Of a stretch of 6,461 bases of DNA, positions 1 to 5,576 are shown piece by piece; the first letter of the stretch is position 1; every line of letters starts with the position of its first letter. Source of the stretch: Acidimicrobiaceae bacterium (GTDB lineage: Bacteria; Actinomycetota; Acidimicrobiia; Acidimicrobiales; Bog-793). The notes below the pieces were generated by a model. The model saw only the letters and a list, made by a program, of their open reading frames with translations, made no database searches and had not been told where the DNA came from. The translations under genes were made by a program, and so were the position numbers. The stretch covers positions 1 through 6,461 of the forward strand of contig DAIDIA010000125.1 in NCBI GenBank assembly GCA_027459565.1. The letters are read 5' to 3'.

Positions 1-177
1 GCGAAGCTCGCCCGTCGCGGGATAATCGGGGCCAGGCACGCGCACCTTGATGCGCGCCACGCTCCGTCGCACCTTGAGCTCCACAATCGCGTCGAGATCA
101 CCGAGACCTCGAAAGAGCACCGGATCGATGACCGCGGAGAATGATTCAAGCAGTGCCTGATCGCGAGCGCGTGCCAT
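1..177 (-). CDS. MIP18/DUF59-domain protein, N-terminal part (possible Mrp/NBP35-type Fe-S ATPase), cut by window edge
   Basis: This is an open frame of 59 codons from an ATG at 175-177 that runs off the left edge without a stop. The fragment begins MARARDQALLESFSAVIDP and continues with LGDLDAIVELKV, a beta-rich stretch, then VRVPGPDYPATGELR. The order 'helix, VIDP, L-x-x-L-x-x-I, beta hairpin, P-rich turn' resembles the MIP18/DUF59 fold that opens many bacterial Mrp/NBP35 P-loop ATPases, which deliver Fe-S clusters, and that also forms SufT-like proteins. Two usual family marks are absent: the E after DP is V, and no Cys is visible in the turn where family members often carry one. A purine-rich GGAGAAG (188-194, minus) lies 10 bases before the ATG and supports this start. 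The gene is divergent from a SufR-like regulator, which fits an Fe-S role. A stand-alone MIP18 protein or an unrelated small domain is also possible, because no P-loop lies inside the window. Confidence 0.55.
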   Translation of the reverse strand, partial: MARARDQALLESFSAVIDPVLFRGLGDLDAIVELKVRRSVARIKVRVPGPDYPATGELR

Positions 178-187
178 GGGGCTTCAT

Positions 188-194
188 CTTCTCC
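188..194 (-). promoter_or_regulatory. Ribosome binding site of the MIP18-like gene
   Basis: The minus strand reads GGAGAAG here, 10 bases before the ATG at 177. It is the only good Shine-Dalgarno match nearby and supports the chosen start. The two other ATGs just upstream (at 187 and 199) are out of frame. Confidence 0.5.
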
Positions 195-207
195 ATCATC
201 GTGTGCA

Positions 208-236
208 ATTACGCATTTACCTGCGCATTGTTCCAA
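208..236 (-). promoter_or_regulatory. Candidate promoter for the MIP18-like gene
   Basis: On the minus strand TTGGAA (231-236) and CGTAAT (208-213) are separated by 17 bases. Each matches four of six positions of the vegetative -35 and -10 consensus. Transcription would start near base 201 and leave a leader of about 24 bases that carries the GGAGAAG site. The match is modest and made by eye. A copy of CCTGCGCA (220-227, plus orientation) falls in the spacer. Confidence 0.25.
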
Positions 237-313
237 ACCTGCACAGCTACGATAGCGGGTAGGCCTCCCCGGGGGGCCGTGGGACGCGCCGGACAATTGC
301 CATTGCCTGCGCA
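220..313. repeat. Two direct copies of CCTGCGCA in the divergent intergenic region
   Basis: CCTGCGCA occurs at 220-227 and again at 306-313, in the same orientation. The context is partly shared: CATT, two bases, then the element in the left copy; CATT, one base, then the element in the right copy. Each copy lies inside the spacer of one of the two candidate divergent promoters, the place where a repressor would block RNA polymerase. The right copy is also part of a hairpin-forming palindrome. An operator role for the neighbouring regulator is inference. Confidence 0.35.
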
Positions 314-326
314 CAGGCGTTATGAC
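297..326 (+). promoter_or_regulatory. Candidate promoter of the SufR-like regulator gene
   Basis: TTGCCA (297-302) matches five of six bases of a -35 box. TATGAC (321-326), 18 bases downstream, matches four of six of a -10 box. The predicted start of transcription is near 333, only about 9 bases before the ATG at 342, so the message would be nearly leaderless, a common situation in actinobacteria. This also fits the poor Shine-Dalgarno sequence there. It is an eye match and unproven. Confidence 0.3.
305..318. promoter_or_regulatory. Operator-like palindrome GCCTG-CGCA-CAGGC
   Basis: This is a perfect inverted repeat with 5-base arms (305-309 and 314-318) around CGCA. It lies entirely between the candidate -35 and -10 boxes of the regulator gene, so a dimeric regulator bound here would block the promoter. 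Autoregulation by the adjacent winged-helix protein is the simplest reading. Five-base arms can arise by chance in GC-rich DNA. Confidence 0.3.
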
Positions 327-341
327 GGGAACATTGAGCAG

Positions 342-1085
342 ATGACCATATCGGCACACAGCGACACCGGACCGATCCAGCGCGACGCGGAGAACGACGA
401 GACCTTCTCGGCTGCCGTTGCCGCAGTGACCTCGGCCTTCGGTGATGCGACACGCCGGCAGATCTACCTTGTGGCTCGAGATGGTGAGGGCGTCACCGCG
501 ACGGAGATCGCCCGCCGCTTCGCGCTCCATCCGAACGTCGCGCGTCACCATCTCGACAAACTCGCGGCCGGTGGCTATCTCGATGTCAGCCTGGACCACA
601 CACCAAGTGGCGCCGGGCGCCCTTCGAAGCGCTATCGGCGCAGTGCCCGCCAGACGACGCTCGAGATTCCGCCGCGTCCCGACGAGCTGATGATCACGCT
701 GCTCGTGCGCGCGCTCTCTCTCCTCGATCCCGCGGTTGCGGAGAAGATGGCGCTCGAGGTCGGTGAGGACTACGGCCGCATGCTGGCCCAGCAGATGTCA
801 CCCGGCGAGTCGCAGCGGTCAAGTCGAGCCGCCATGCTGGCGGTCGCGGACGCCCTGACCGCGCATGGATTCGCTGCGCACGCGGAGGAGCGGGCGCAGT
901 CGATGAGCATCATCCGCGACCACTGTCCATTCGGAGAGATCGTCTCGGAGCACCCGGTGCTCTGCGCGGTCGACCGCGGCATGGTGCAGGGACTCATGGC
1001 CGGGCTGTGCGGCGAGGGCGTGCCGGTACAGCTGCGCTCGCGGGCGCGGGGCGACGACAACTGCGAGAGCGTCGCAGCGAGCTAA
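342..1085 (+). CDS. SufR-like ArsR-type winged-helix regulator with C-terminal cysteine cluster
   Basis: A cytoplasmic transcription regulator of 247 residues. Residues about 25-105 form an ArsR-type winged helix: FGDATRRQIYL opens the domain, TATEIARRFALHPNVARHHL (about 53-71) is the helix-turn-helix, and the wing ends in GRPSKRYR (92-99). A helical middle part follows, then C195 and C208 (C-x12-C, in CPFGEIVSEHPVLC), C223 and C241. SufR-type regulators bind an Fe-S cluster through C-terminal cysteines that include a C-x12-C pair, so Fe-S or redox sensing is likely but inferred. I chose ATG 342 because the homologous part begins soon after it, whereas an upstream ATG at 141 would overlap the divergent gene and add about 67 residues of unlikely composition. 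The gene is divergent from a MIP18-like gene and converges with ccmI. Likely targets are its own promoter and the divergent one. The exact subfamily is uncertain. Confidence 0.85.
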   Translation: MTISAHSDTGPIQRDAENDETFSAAVAAVTSAFGDATRRQIYLVARDGEGVTATEIARRFALHPNVARHHLDKLAAGGYLDVSLDHTPSGAGRPSKRYRRSARQTTLEIPPRPDELMITLLVRALSLLDPAVAEKMALEVGEDYGRMLAQQMSPGESQRSSRAAMLAVADALTAHGFAAHAEERAQSMSIIRDHCPFGEIVSEHPVLCAVDRGMVQGLMAGLCGEGVPVQLRSRARGDDNCESVAAS

Positions 1086-1090
1086 CCGGA

Positions 1091-1894
1091 TCAGCCGGCG
1101 AAGATCGCCGGCGCGGCGACCCCTGCCTGGTGATAGATCCTGAGCACCTGGGGACGAAGCGCCTCGACGAGTGCCCGGGATGGCCGATCACGCACCAGCG
1201 CCTCGAGTTGGATGAGCGCACCGGGAATGTCGCGTCGGTCCTGGGCGAGCGCGATCGCGTCCAGACCGCGCGCATCGGCATAGCCCGGGGCGATGTTCGC
1301 GGCGGTCGCGATCTCCGCGTCACCGCGCGCCACGACCTCCCCGTTTCGCGCGCGTAGCCCCGAGATACGGATCAGCCACCCCTGATAGGTGAGTGCCTCG
1401 TGTTGGTGCGGAACGGTCGCGAGCACCCTCGCGTAGACCGCGATCGCCTCGGCGATCTGGCCGCTGCCCGCGAGTTCGGACGCCTGGGAGAGTTCCTGCT
1501 GGACGACGAGCGCCTGGGAGAGTGAGACCGATCCGGTCGCACTCTGCCCCGGCAGCCGTACTCCGGCAAAATGGAGTGCCACAAGTGCCACTCCCGCGAT
1601 CAGCCATACGAACACCGAGGTCACGAGTATCCGGCGCGACCGCCGTGTTCCGAGGAGCCGGCGCGCCCGACCAACTCGGGAACGCGTGCGCGTGTCTGGT
1701 CCGCCGGGGCGCTCGAGCCTCGCGATCTCGTCAAGCAAGACGGTAGTCCTCGCGATGTAGCTCCGGCGAAGCCCCTCGTAGTCCGAGGGCGCGACATCAC
1801 CGGACCGGAACTCGAGCTCGAGATCCTCGAGCGAACGCAGCAGGTTGTCGCGCTCCTCGATGAGTCGCTCTTGTCGAGGGTCCACCTCAGCCAT
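1091..1894 (-). CDS. ccmI: CcmI-like TPR protein of cytochrome c heme ligation
   Basis: A protein of 267 residues at the end of the ccm operon. Residues 1-62 form a charged, probably coiled-coil cytoplasmic segment (RLIEERDNLLRSLEDLELEF, then DYEGLRRSYIARTTVLLDEI). A basic stretch (about 69-88) precedes one membrane segment at about 89-111. The outside part carries a tetratricopeptide-like unit (about 134-170, AGSGQIAEAIAVYARVLATVPH) and a weaker second one (about 195-240). In the known family CcmI binds the C terminus of apocytochrome c and works with CcmF and CcmH. Proteobacterial CcmI has two N-terminal membrane segments; here the first is missing. The start overlaps the ccmH stop by 8 bases, and a GGGAG (1904-1908) lies 9 bases before it. 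The call rests on position, coiled coil, membrane segment and TPR, since the sequence itself is poorly conserved. Confidence 0.75.
   Translation of the reverse strand: MAEVDPRQERLIEERDNLLRSLEDLELEFRSGDVAPSDYEGLRRSYIARTTVLLDEIARLERPGGPDTRTRSRVGRARRLLGTRRSRRILVTSVFVWLIAGVALVALHFAGVRLPGQSATGSVSLSQALVVQQELSQASELAGSGQIAEAIAVYARVLATVPHQHEALTYQGWLIRISGLRARNGEVVARGDAEIATAANIAPGYADARGLDAIALAQDRRDIPGALIQLEALVRDRPSRALVEALRPQVLRIYHQAGVAAPAIFAG
1094..1112. terminator. GC-rich hairpin between the convergent regulator and ccm operon
   Basis: GCCGGCG (1094-1100) and CGCCGGC (1106-1112) are exact reverse complements around the 5-base loop AAGAT. The hairpin starts 8 bases after the regulator's stop codon and is read from the minus strand as the last codons of ccmI (PAIFAG). 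No T-run follows on either strand, so it is not a classical intrinsic terminator. It could act as a bidirectional or 3'-end-protecting structure for both convergent transcripts. Confidence 0.4.
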
Positions 1895-2387
1895 CTCTGT
1901 CCGCTCCCGTCGCGCGCGCGCCCTCGCGGCCCCTCAACAGCGCGAGAACCCGCTCCTCGTCCTCTTTGGAGATGCCCTCTGGCGCGGGTCTGCGGCGCAG
2001 GAGGAATGCCGTGAGACCGCCAACGGCCAGTGCGACGACGACAACCGGGACGATCCAGATCAAAGAGCCCGACGGGCGCAAAAGCTCCGCCTGTCCGTAG
2101 GTTGCGACCATGCGCGCCTCGATCGCACGGTCCGTGAGACCCTGGTGCACCCAGTTGGCGATGGTCGCCTTGATCTCGTTCGCGGAGACGGTCTCGGATT
2201 GGGCGAGCGATGCATCCGCGCATGATGGGCACTTGAGGACGCTCTCGAGGTCCACAATGCGCTGCGCGGGCGTCCGCGCGGTCGGTTGCACCGATCCAAC
2301 CGCGAGCAACGCGACAAAGGCGAAGCCGAGCAGCGCCCACATCGCCCGGGAGCGAAACAGCCTGCCAATCGCCCCGGTGCCGGTCAT
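1887..2387 (-). CDS. ccmH: CcmH/CycL thiol-disulfide oxidoreductase of cytochrome c maturation
   Basis: A membrane-anchored protein of 166 residues. An N-terminal membrane or signal segment lies at about 17-32. The conserved domain follows: RIVDLESVLKCPSCADASLAQSE with the redox pair C53 and C56 (LKCPSC), then EIKATIANWVHQGLTDRAI and MVATYGQAELLRPSG, which track the CcmH family closely (LRCxxCQ...S...DLR...GxSDxxI...YGxxxL). A second membrane segment is at about 109-130, followed by a short charged tail. CcmH reduces apocytochrome c cysteines, or the mixed disulfide formed during this, outside the cytoplasmic membrane and contacts CcmF. The ATG shares an ATGA (2384-2387) with the ccmG stop. 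GAGGG at 2398-2402, 10 bases upstream, is a possible ribosome site. The frame stays open upstream, but that part is a ccmG shadow. Confidence 0.92.
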   Translation of the reverse strand: MTGTGAIGRLFRSRAMWALLGFAFVALLAVGSVQPTARTPAQRIVDLESVLKCPSCADASLAQSETVSANEIKATIANWVHQGLTDRAIEARMVATYGQAELLRPSGSLIWIVPVVVVALAVGGLTAFLLRRRPAPEGISKEDEERVLALLRGREGARATGADRDG

Positions 2388-2935
2388 GCGCGCGCCACCC
2401 TCGCCTCGCGGATCCAGTTCGAGAGCTCGGTCGCGGTGACCGGCTGGGAGATCGAGCTCACGATCCTCCCCGCGGGATCGACCAGGAAGAGCTCCGGGGG
2501 CTGGGCGACGCCGTAGGACTGGGCGATCGAGCCCGTTGTGTCGACGACCGCGGGCCACGTGGCTCCATAGCGCGAGAAGAAGCCGCGCGCGTTGTTGATC
2601 GAGTCGTCGATGTCGACTCCGATGAACCCGACGGTGCGGTCGTCGCGGTGCGAGAACGTGAACGCCTCGATCTGGGGCTCCTCGCTGAGACAGGCGCTGC
2701 ACCAGCTGGCGAAGAAGTCGACGATGACGTATCGACCCCGAAACGCCTGCAGCGAGATCGGCCTGCCATCTGTGAGGCTGGTCCCCGAGATCGCCCTCGC
2801 CCTGGAGCCCCCGAGCGGCGTCGTGGACGGGCGCGCGCCAACCACGGTCCGCAACGCGAACGCGGCGATCAGTGCGACACAGACGGCGCCGACGGCGAGC
2901 GCGGTGACGCGTGCGCGTACACGGACCAGCCTCAT
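2384..2935 (-). CDS. ccmG: CcmG/DsbE-type membrane-anchored thioredoxin
   Basis: A protein of 183 residues with one N-terminal membrane anchor (about 10-32) and a TlpA/DsbE-like thioredoxin domain facing outward. The active site is FFASWCSAC with C79 and C82. GVDIDDSINNARGFFSRYG and the cis-proline region GVAQPPELFLVDPAGRIV (P147) follow, as in CcmG and related redoxins. CcmG receives electrons from a membrane thiol carrier (CcdA or DsbD; not in the window) and passes them to CcmH or apocytochrome c. I chose ATG 2935 because its ATGA overlaps the ccmF stop by 4 bases and it directly precedes the anchor. The frame extends to 3070, but those extra residues lie inside ccmF and look like shadow sequence. 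TlpA/ResA is the alternative name; the operon position favours CcmG. Confidence 0.9.
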   Translation of the reverse strand: MRLVRVRARVTALAVGAVCVALIAAFALRTVVGARPSTTPLGGSRARAISGTSLTDGRPISLQAFRGRYVIVDFFASWCSACLSEEPQIEAFTFSHRDDRTVGFIGVDIDDSINNARGFFSRYGATWPAVVDTTGSIAQSYGVAQPPELFLVDPAGRIVSSISQPVTATELSNWIREARVARA

Positions 2936-4914
2936 CGTCCACCGACCGGCGATGCCTCGAGCAGCTCCGGGAGCAGGACCGTCGAGGGGTCCGTAGGACG
3001 GCGTCGCGATCCGGGTATCAACGCCAGCAGTGCGCCGAGTGCACAGATCGCGCCCCCGATCCACAGCCACATCACCAGCGGCTCGCTGATGACCTCGATG
3101 CTCACCGGTAGGCCGAGTCCCGCCCCACTCGCAAGTTCGAGATAGAGATCCCTTGTCGGCGTCGAGTCGATCGAAGGCATCGCGGTTGACGAGGGGCTGT
3201 TGTCGAAGTTCACGATGCCCGGACGAAACACCCCGTCACCGCCGATGCGGATCTTCGCGAGATATCCCTTCGCTGCGGGGGCATCGACGGTCTGCCATCC
3301 GACGAAGGTCAGCGTCCGCCCATCGGTGACGGTCGAGGCACCGGGCCTCAACGTGACCAAGGTCCTCGTCGCGAACGAGGTTGAGGCACAGAGCGCGACG
3401 GCGATGCAGATCACGCCGAGGTGGGTGACCATGCCGCCGTTCGCCCGGCCGACGAGGCCGCGCCAGAGCGGCAGCCCGTGGCGATGCGCGGCGAGCGTCG
3501 CGAGACCGAGCTGGCGGAGCGCCGCGGCCGCGGCGAATCCTCCGAGCGAGAAGGTGAGCAGCGGTACGAAACCGCGCACGCCGAGGGCAACCAAGAGCGC
3601 GAGCATCACCAGCGCGCTCCACGCCGGCACAAGGATGCGCGCGCGCATCACGCCCGAACCCGCCTTTCGCCACGGGAGCGCGGGTGCAATCGCCATGATG
3701 AACAACAGCGAGATCCCGAGCGGCACGGTGAAGGTGTCAAAGTACGGACGGCCGATCGAGATCGCTCCCCCGCTGACTGCCTCGACGAGCACCGGCGCGA
3801 CTGTGCCGAGCAAGACGACGAAGGCGAAACAGGCGAAGATGAGGTTGTTTGCGAGGAACGCGCCCTCGCGCGACACCGGGGCATCGATCGAGCCCGATGA
3901 CACAAGGCGATCCCCGCGCCATCCGATCAGCGAGACACTGACCAGCACGGTCACGGCAAAGAATGCCAGGAGCGTCGGTCCGATTCCCGAGTTCGAGAAC
4001 GCGTGCACCGAGACGACGACTCCAGAACGGGTGAGGAATGTCCCGAGAATCGTCAGCGAGAACGTCGCGACCAACAGGGAGAGGTTCCAGATGCGCAGCA
4101 GGCCGCGACGTTCCTGAACCATCACCGAATGCAGAGAGGCCGTCGCCGTGAGCCACGGGAGAAGCGCGACGTTCTCGACCGGATCCCAGCCCCAGGCGCC
4201 TCCCCATCCCAGCGACTGATAGGACCACCACGCGCCGAGCACGATGCCGACGGTCAGACACGACCAAGCGAACACCGTTGCCCTCCGGGTCGCGACCAAC
4301 CAGCCCTCGCCGATACGCCCGGTGATGAGCGATGCGATGGCGAATGCGAACGGCACGGTGAATCCGACATAGCCGAGATAGAGGAAGACGGGATGGAACG
4401 CGATCAGGAGGTTGTCTTGCAGCAGCGGGTTCGGTCCGGTTCCATCGGCGACGACGCGCGAGGCGACGACGAATGGATCGGCAGGTCCCGCGATCAGATA
4501 GAAGAAGAACAGCGCGACGACGCCGGTGATTGCGAGCGCGACCAGAAACAGCCGGTCATCGAGGCGATCGCGAAAGCGGATCGCCATCGCCAAGAGGTAT
4601 CCGGTCAGGATGAGGACCCACAGAAGGATCGAGCCCTGCAACGCCGACCACATTCCCGTGAGCGAATACAAAAGTGGGGTCTCACGCGAGTTGTTCGAGG
4701 CGACGTACGCCAGCGAAAAGTCGTGGGTGATCAGCGCGCGCTCCATGGCGAAGGTAGCGATGACCGCACCGAGGATCGGCAAGAGAACGACAGCGCGAAT
4801 GTGCGCGATGCTGCGCGTGCCCGTGCGCACGAGCGCGGTGCAACACATCGCCACCGTCGCCGCGGAGCCGAGGACGCCGATCCAGATGCCGAGATGGCCG
4901 ATGAAGGCGTTCAT
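2932..4914 (-). CDS. ccmF: CcmF heme lyase core subunit
   Basis: A polytopic membrane protein of 660 residues, the usual size of CcmF. It transfers heme from holo-CcmE to apocytochrome c together with CcmH and CcmI. The tryptophan-rich WWD signature is intact: WGGAWGWDPVEN at 237-248. Four histidines sit where the family carries its heme ligands: H174 (IAFHPVFLY) and H304 (SVHAFS) in membrane regions, H262 (LHSVM) after the WWD motif, and H498 (MVTHLG) in the C-terminal part, close to E. coli positions 173, 303, 261 and 491. A soluble outer domain spans about 515-610, and a last membrane helix lies at about 613-635. NrfE-type paralogues share the architecture, but the operon makes CcmF the natural call. 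It is the only gene here not overlapping its upstream neighbour (42-base gap), and its ribosome site is weak. Confidence 0.97.
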   Translation of the reverse strand: MNAFIGHLGIWIGVLGSAATVAMCCTALVRTGTRSIAHIRAVVLLPILGAVIATFAMERALITHDFSLAYVASNNSRETPLLYSLTGMWSALQGSILLWVLILTGYLLAMAIRFRDRLDDRLFLVALAITGVVALFFFYLIAGPADPFVVASRVVADGTGPNPLLQDNLLIAFHPVFLYLGYVGFTVPFAFAIASLITGRIGEGWLVATRRATVFAWSCLTVGIVLGAWWSYQSLGWGGAWGWDPVENVALLPWLTATASLHSVMVQERRGLLRIWNLSLLVATFSLTILGTFLTRSGVVVSVHAFSNSGIGPTLLAFFAVTVLVSVSLIGWRGDRLVSSGSIDAPVSREGAFLANNLIFACFAFVVLLGTVAPVLVEAVSGGAISIGRPYFDTFTVPLGISLLFIMAIAPALPWRKAGSGVMRARILVPAWSALVMLALLVALGVRGFVPLLTFSLGGFAAAAALRQLGLATLAAHRHGLPLWRGLVGRANGGMVTHLGVICIAVALCASTSFATRTLVTLRPGASTVTDGRTLTFVGWQTVDAPAAKGYLAKIRIGGDGVFRPGIVNFDNSPSSTAMPSIDSTPTRDLYLELASGAGLGLPVSIEVISEPLVMWLWIGGAICALGALLALIPGSRRRPTDPSTVLLPELLEASPVGGR

Positions 4915-4956
4915 GCGAAGCTTTCGGGTCTCGTGAGGTTGGGGCGGAGCATGGAG

Positions 4957-5466
4957 TTATCGCACCGAACCGTTCGGCGCCCTCACCCTCGCGGGATGAG
5001 CGGCGATGTAGGAGTTGGAGTGCTTGACGAGGATCTGGTCAGATTGAAAATGATCCGTCGCGCCGACGAAGTGTCCGACGAGCACCACGGGGACATTCGC
5101 CTGAAAGAGCTCTGGCGGCTCACCGGAGTTCGTCACGACGATCCGGTTGTGACCGGTCCCCCCGACAACAAAGTCGACGGTCGTCGCATTCGGACGCGAG
5201 ATGGTGTGTGCGAGTACGACGCCCTCGAGCTGGAAGTCCGAATTCCCGAGGAGGTTCCGCGAGACGAGCGCCTGGTCGACGGTCTTGAAGTAGGTCACCG
5301 CACCAGACAGCGTCTTGTAGAGCAGGAATCCGACCGCGAGGGCAACGACGAGGAAGACAACGCGCAGTCGCCTACGGGTCTCGCGACGCGCTCTCGATAC
5401 CGCCTCGATGGCCGCCTCGTGCATCGCGTCCGGCGCGCTCGATTCCGCGACGTGGCTCGTCGTCAT
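4957..5466 (-). CDS. ccmE: CcmE heme chaperone (HxxxY type)
   Basis: A protein of 169 residues. An N-terminal cytoplasmic part (1-34, rich in E and R) leads to one membrane anchor at about 35-52, then an OB-fold domain outside the membrane. The heme-binding motif is intact: ILVKHSNSY places H149 for covalent heme attachment and Y153 four residues later, as in the canonical HxxxY branch. This differs from the CxxxY branch of some archaea and sulfate reducers. Supporting family sequence includes FQLEGVV, VDFVVGG, VPVVLVGHF and FQSDQILVKH. The protein accepts heme from CcmC and hands it to CcmF. Its start overlaps the ccmD stop as ATGA (5463-5466). The N-terminal extension before the anchor is longer than in E. 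coli; M15 is a possible alternative start but has less support. Confidence 0.95.
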   Translation of the reverse strand: MTTSHVAESSAPDAMHEAAIEAVSRARRETRRRLRVVFLVVALAVGFLLYKTLSGAVTYFKTVDQALVSRNLLGNSDFQLEGVVLAHTISRPNATTVDFVVGGTGHNRIVVTNSGEPPELFQANVPVVLVGHFVGATDHFQSDQILVKHSNSYIAAHPARVRAPNGSVR

Positions 5467-5576
5467 GTCCGTATCGCGCGTGCGCGACCCCGGCGCTGTC
5501 GGATGATGAGCGCACCGGCGTGACCCGTGATCGCGATGAACGTCACGAGATACCCCGCGAGGACGTAGCTATTCAT
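5463..5576 (-). CDS. ccmD: CcmD, very short single-pass Ccm subunit
   Basis: An open frame of 37 residues, too short for most gene finders, lies between ccmC and ccmE in the usual ccmD position. It begins MNSYVLAGYLVTFIAITGHA, continues with a hydrophobic GALII, and ends in an arginine-rich tail (RQRRGRARAIRT). The family pattern is an aromatic start (Y-V-x-A-x-Y), one membrane helix and a basic cytoplasmic tail. CcmD helps release holo-CcmE from the CcmAB-CcmC complex. The ATG overlaps the end of ccmC by 8 bases (5569-5576), GAGGGA (5581-5586) is a good ribosome site 4 bases upstream, and the stop overlaps the ccmE start as ATGA. At 37 residues it is clearly shorter than E. coli CcmD (69). 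Overlaps on both sides and the residue pattern support a real gene. Confidence 0.85.
   Translation of the reverse strand: MNSYVLAGYLVTFIAITGHAGALIIRQRRGRARAIRT

Noticed and set aside
141..341. Upstream extension of the regulator from ATG 141
   Set aside because: It would overlap the divergent gene by 37 bases and run through the likely promoter region. The added residues resemble no known domain.
1571..2014. Plus-strand open frame opposite ccmI and ccmH
   Set aside because: It has no domain or ribosome site, and its composition mirrors the real genes on the other strand.
2388..2942. Upstream extension of CcmH inside ccmG
   Set aside because: The extra residues are arginine-rich shadow sequence over the conserved thioredoxin domain. 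The start at 2387 shares an ATGA with the ccmG stop.
2936..3070. Upstream extension of CcmG inside ccmF
   Set aside because: The ATGA overlap at 2932-2935 and the membrane anchor immediately after the ATG support the shorter form.
3200..4117. Plus-strand open frame of about 300 codons inside ccmF
   Set aside because: Its composition (R, S, T, P, A) is that of a reverse-strand shadow, and the minus strand encodes a clear CcmF with conserved histidines.
4003..5523. Long plus-strand open frame of about 500 codons antisense to ccmF and ccmE
   Set aside because: It is very rich in R, D, E and G with low-complexity stretches, has no recognisable domain, and lies opposite well-conserved membrane proteins. 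Such frames are common opposite GC-rich genes.
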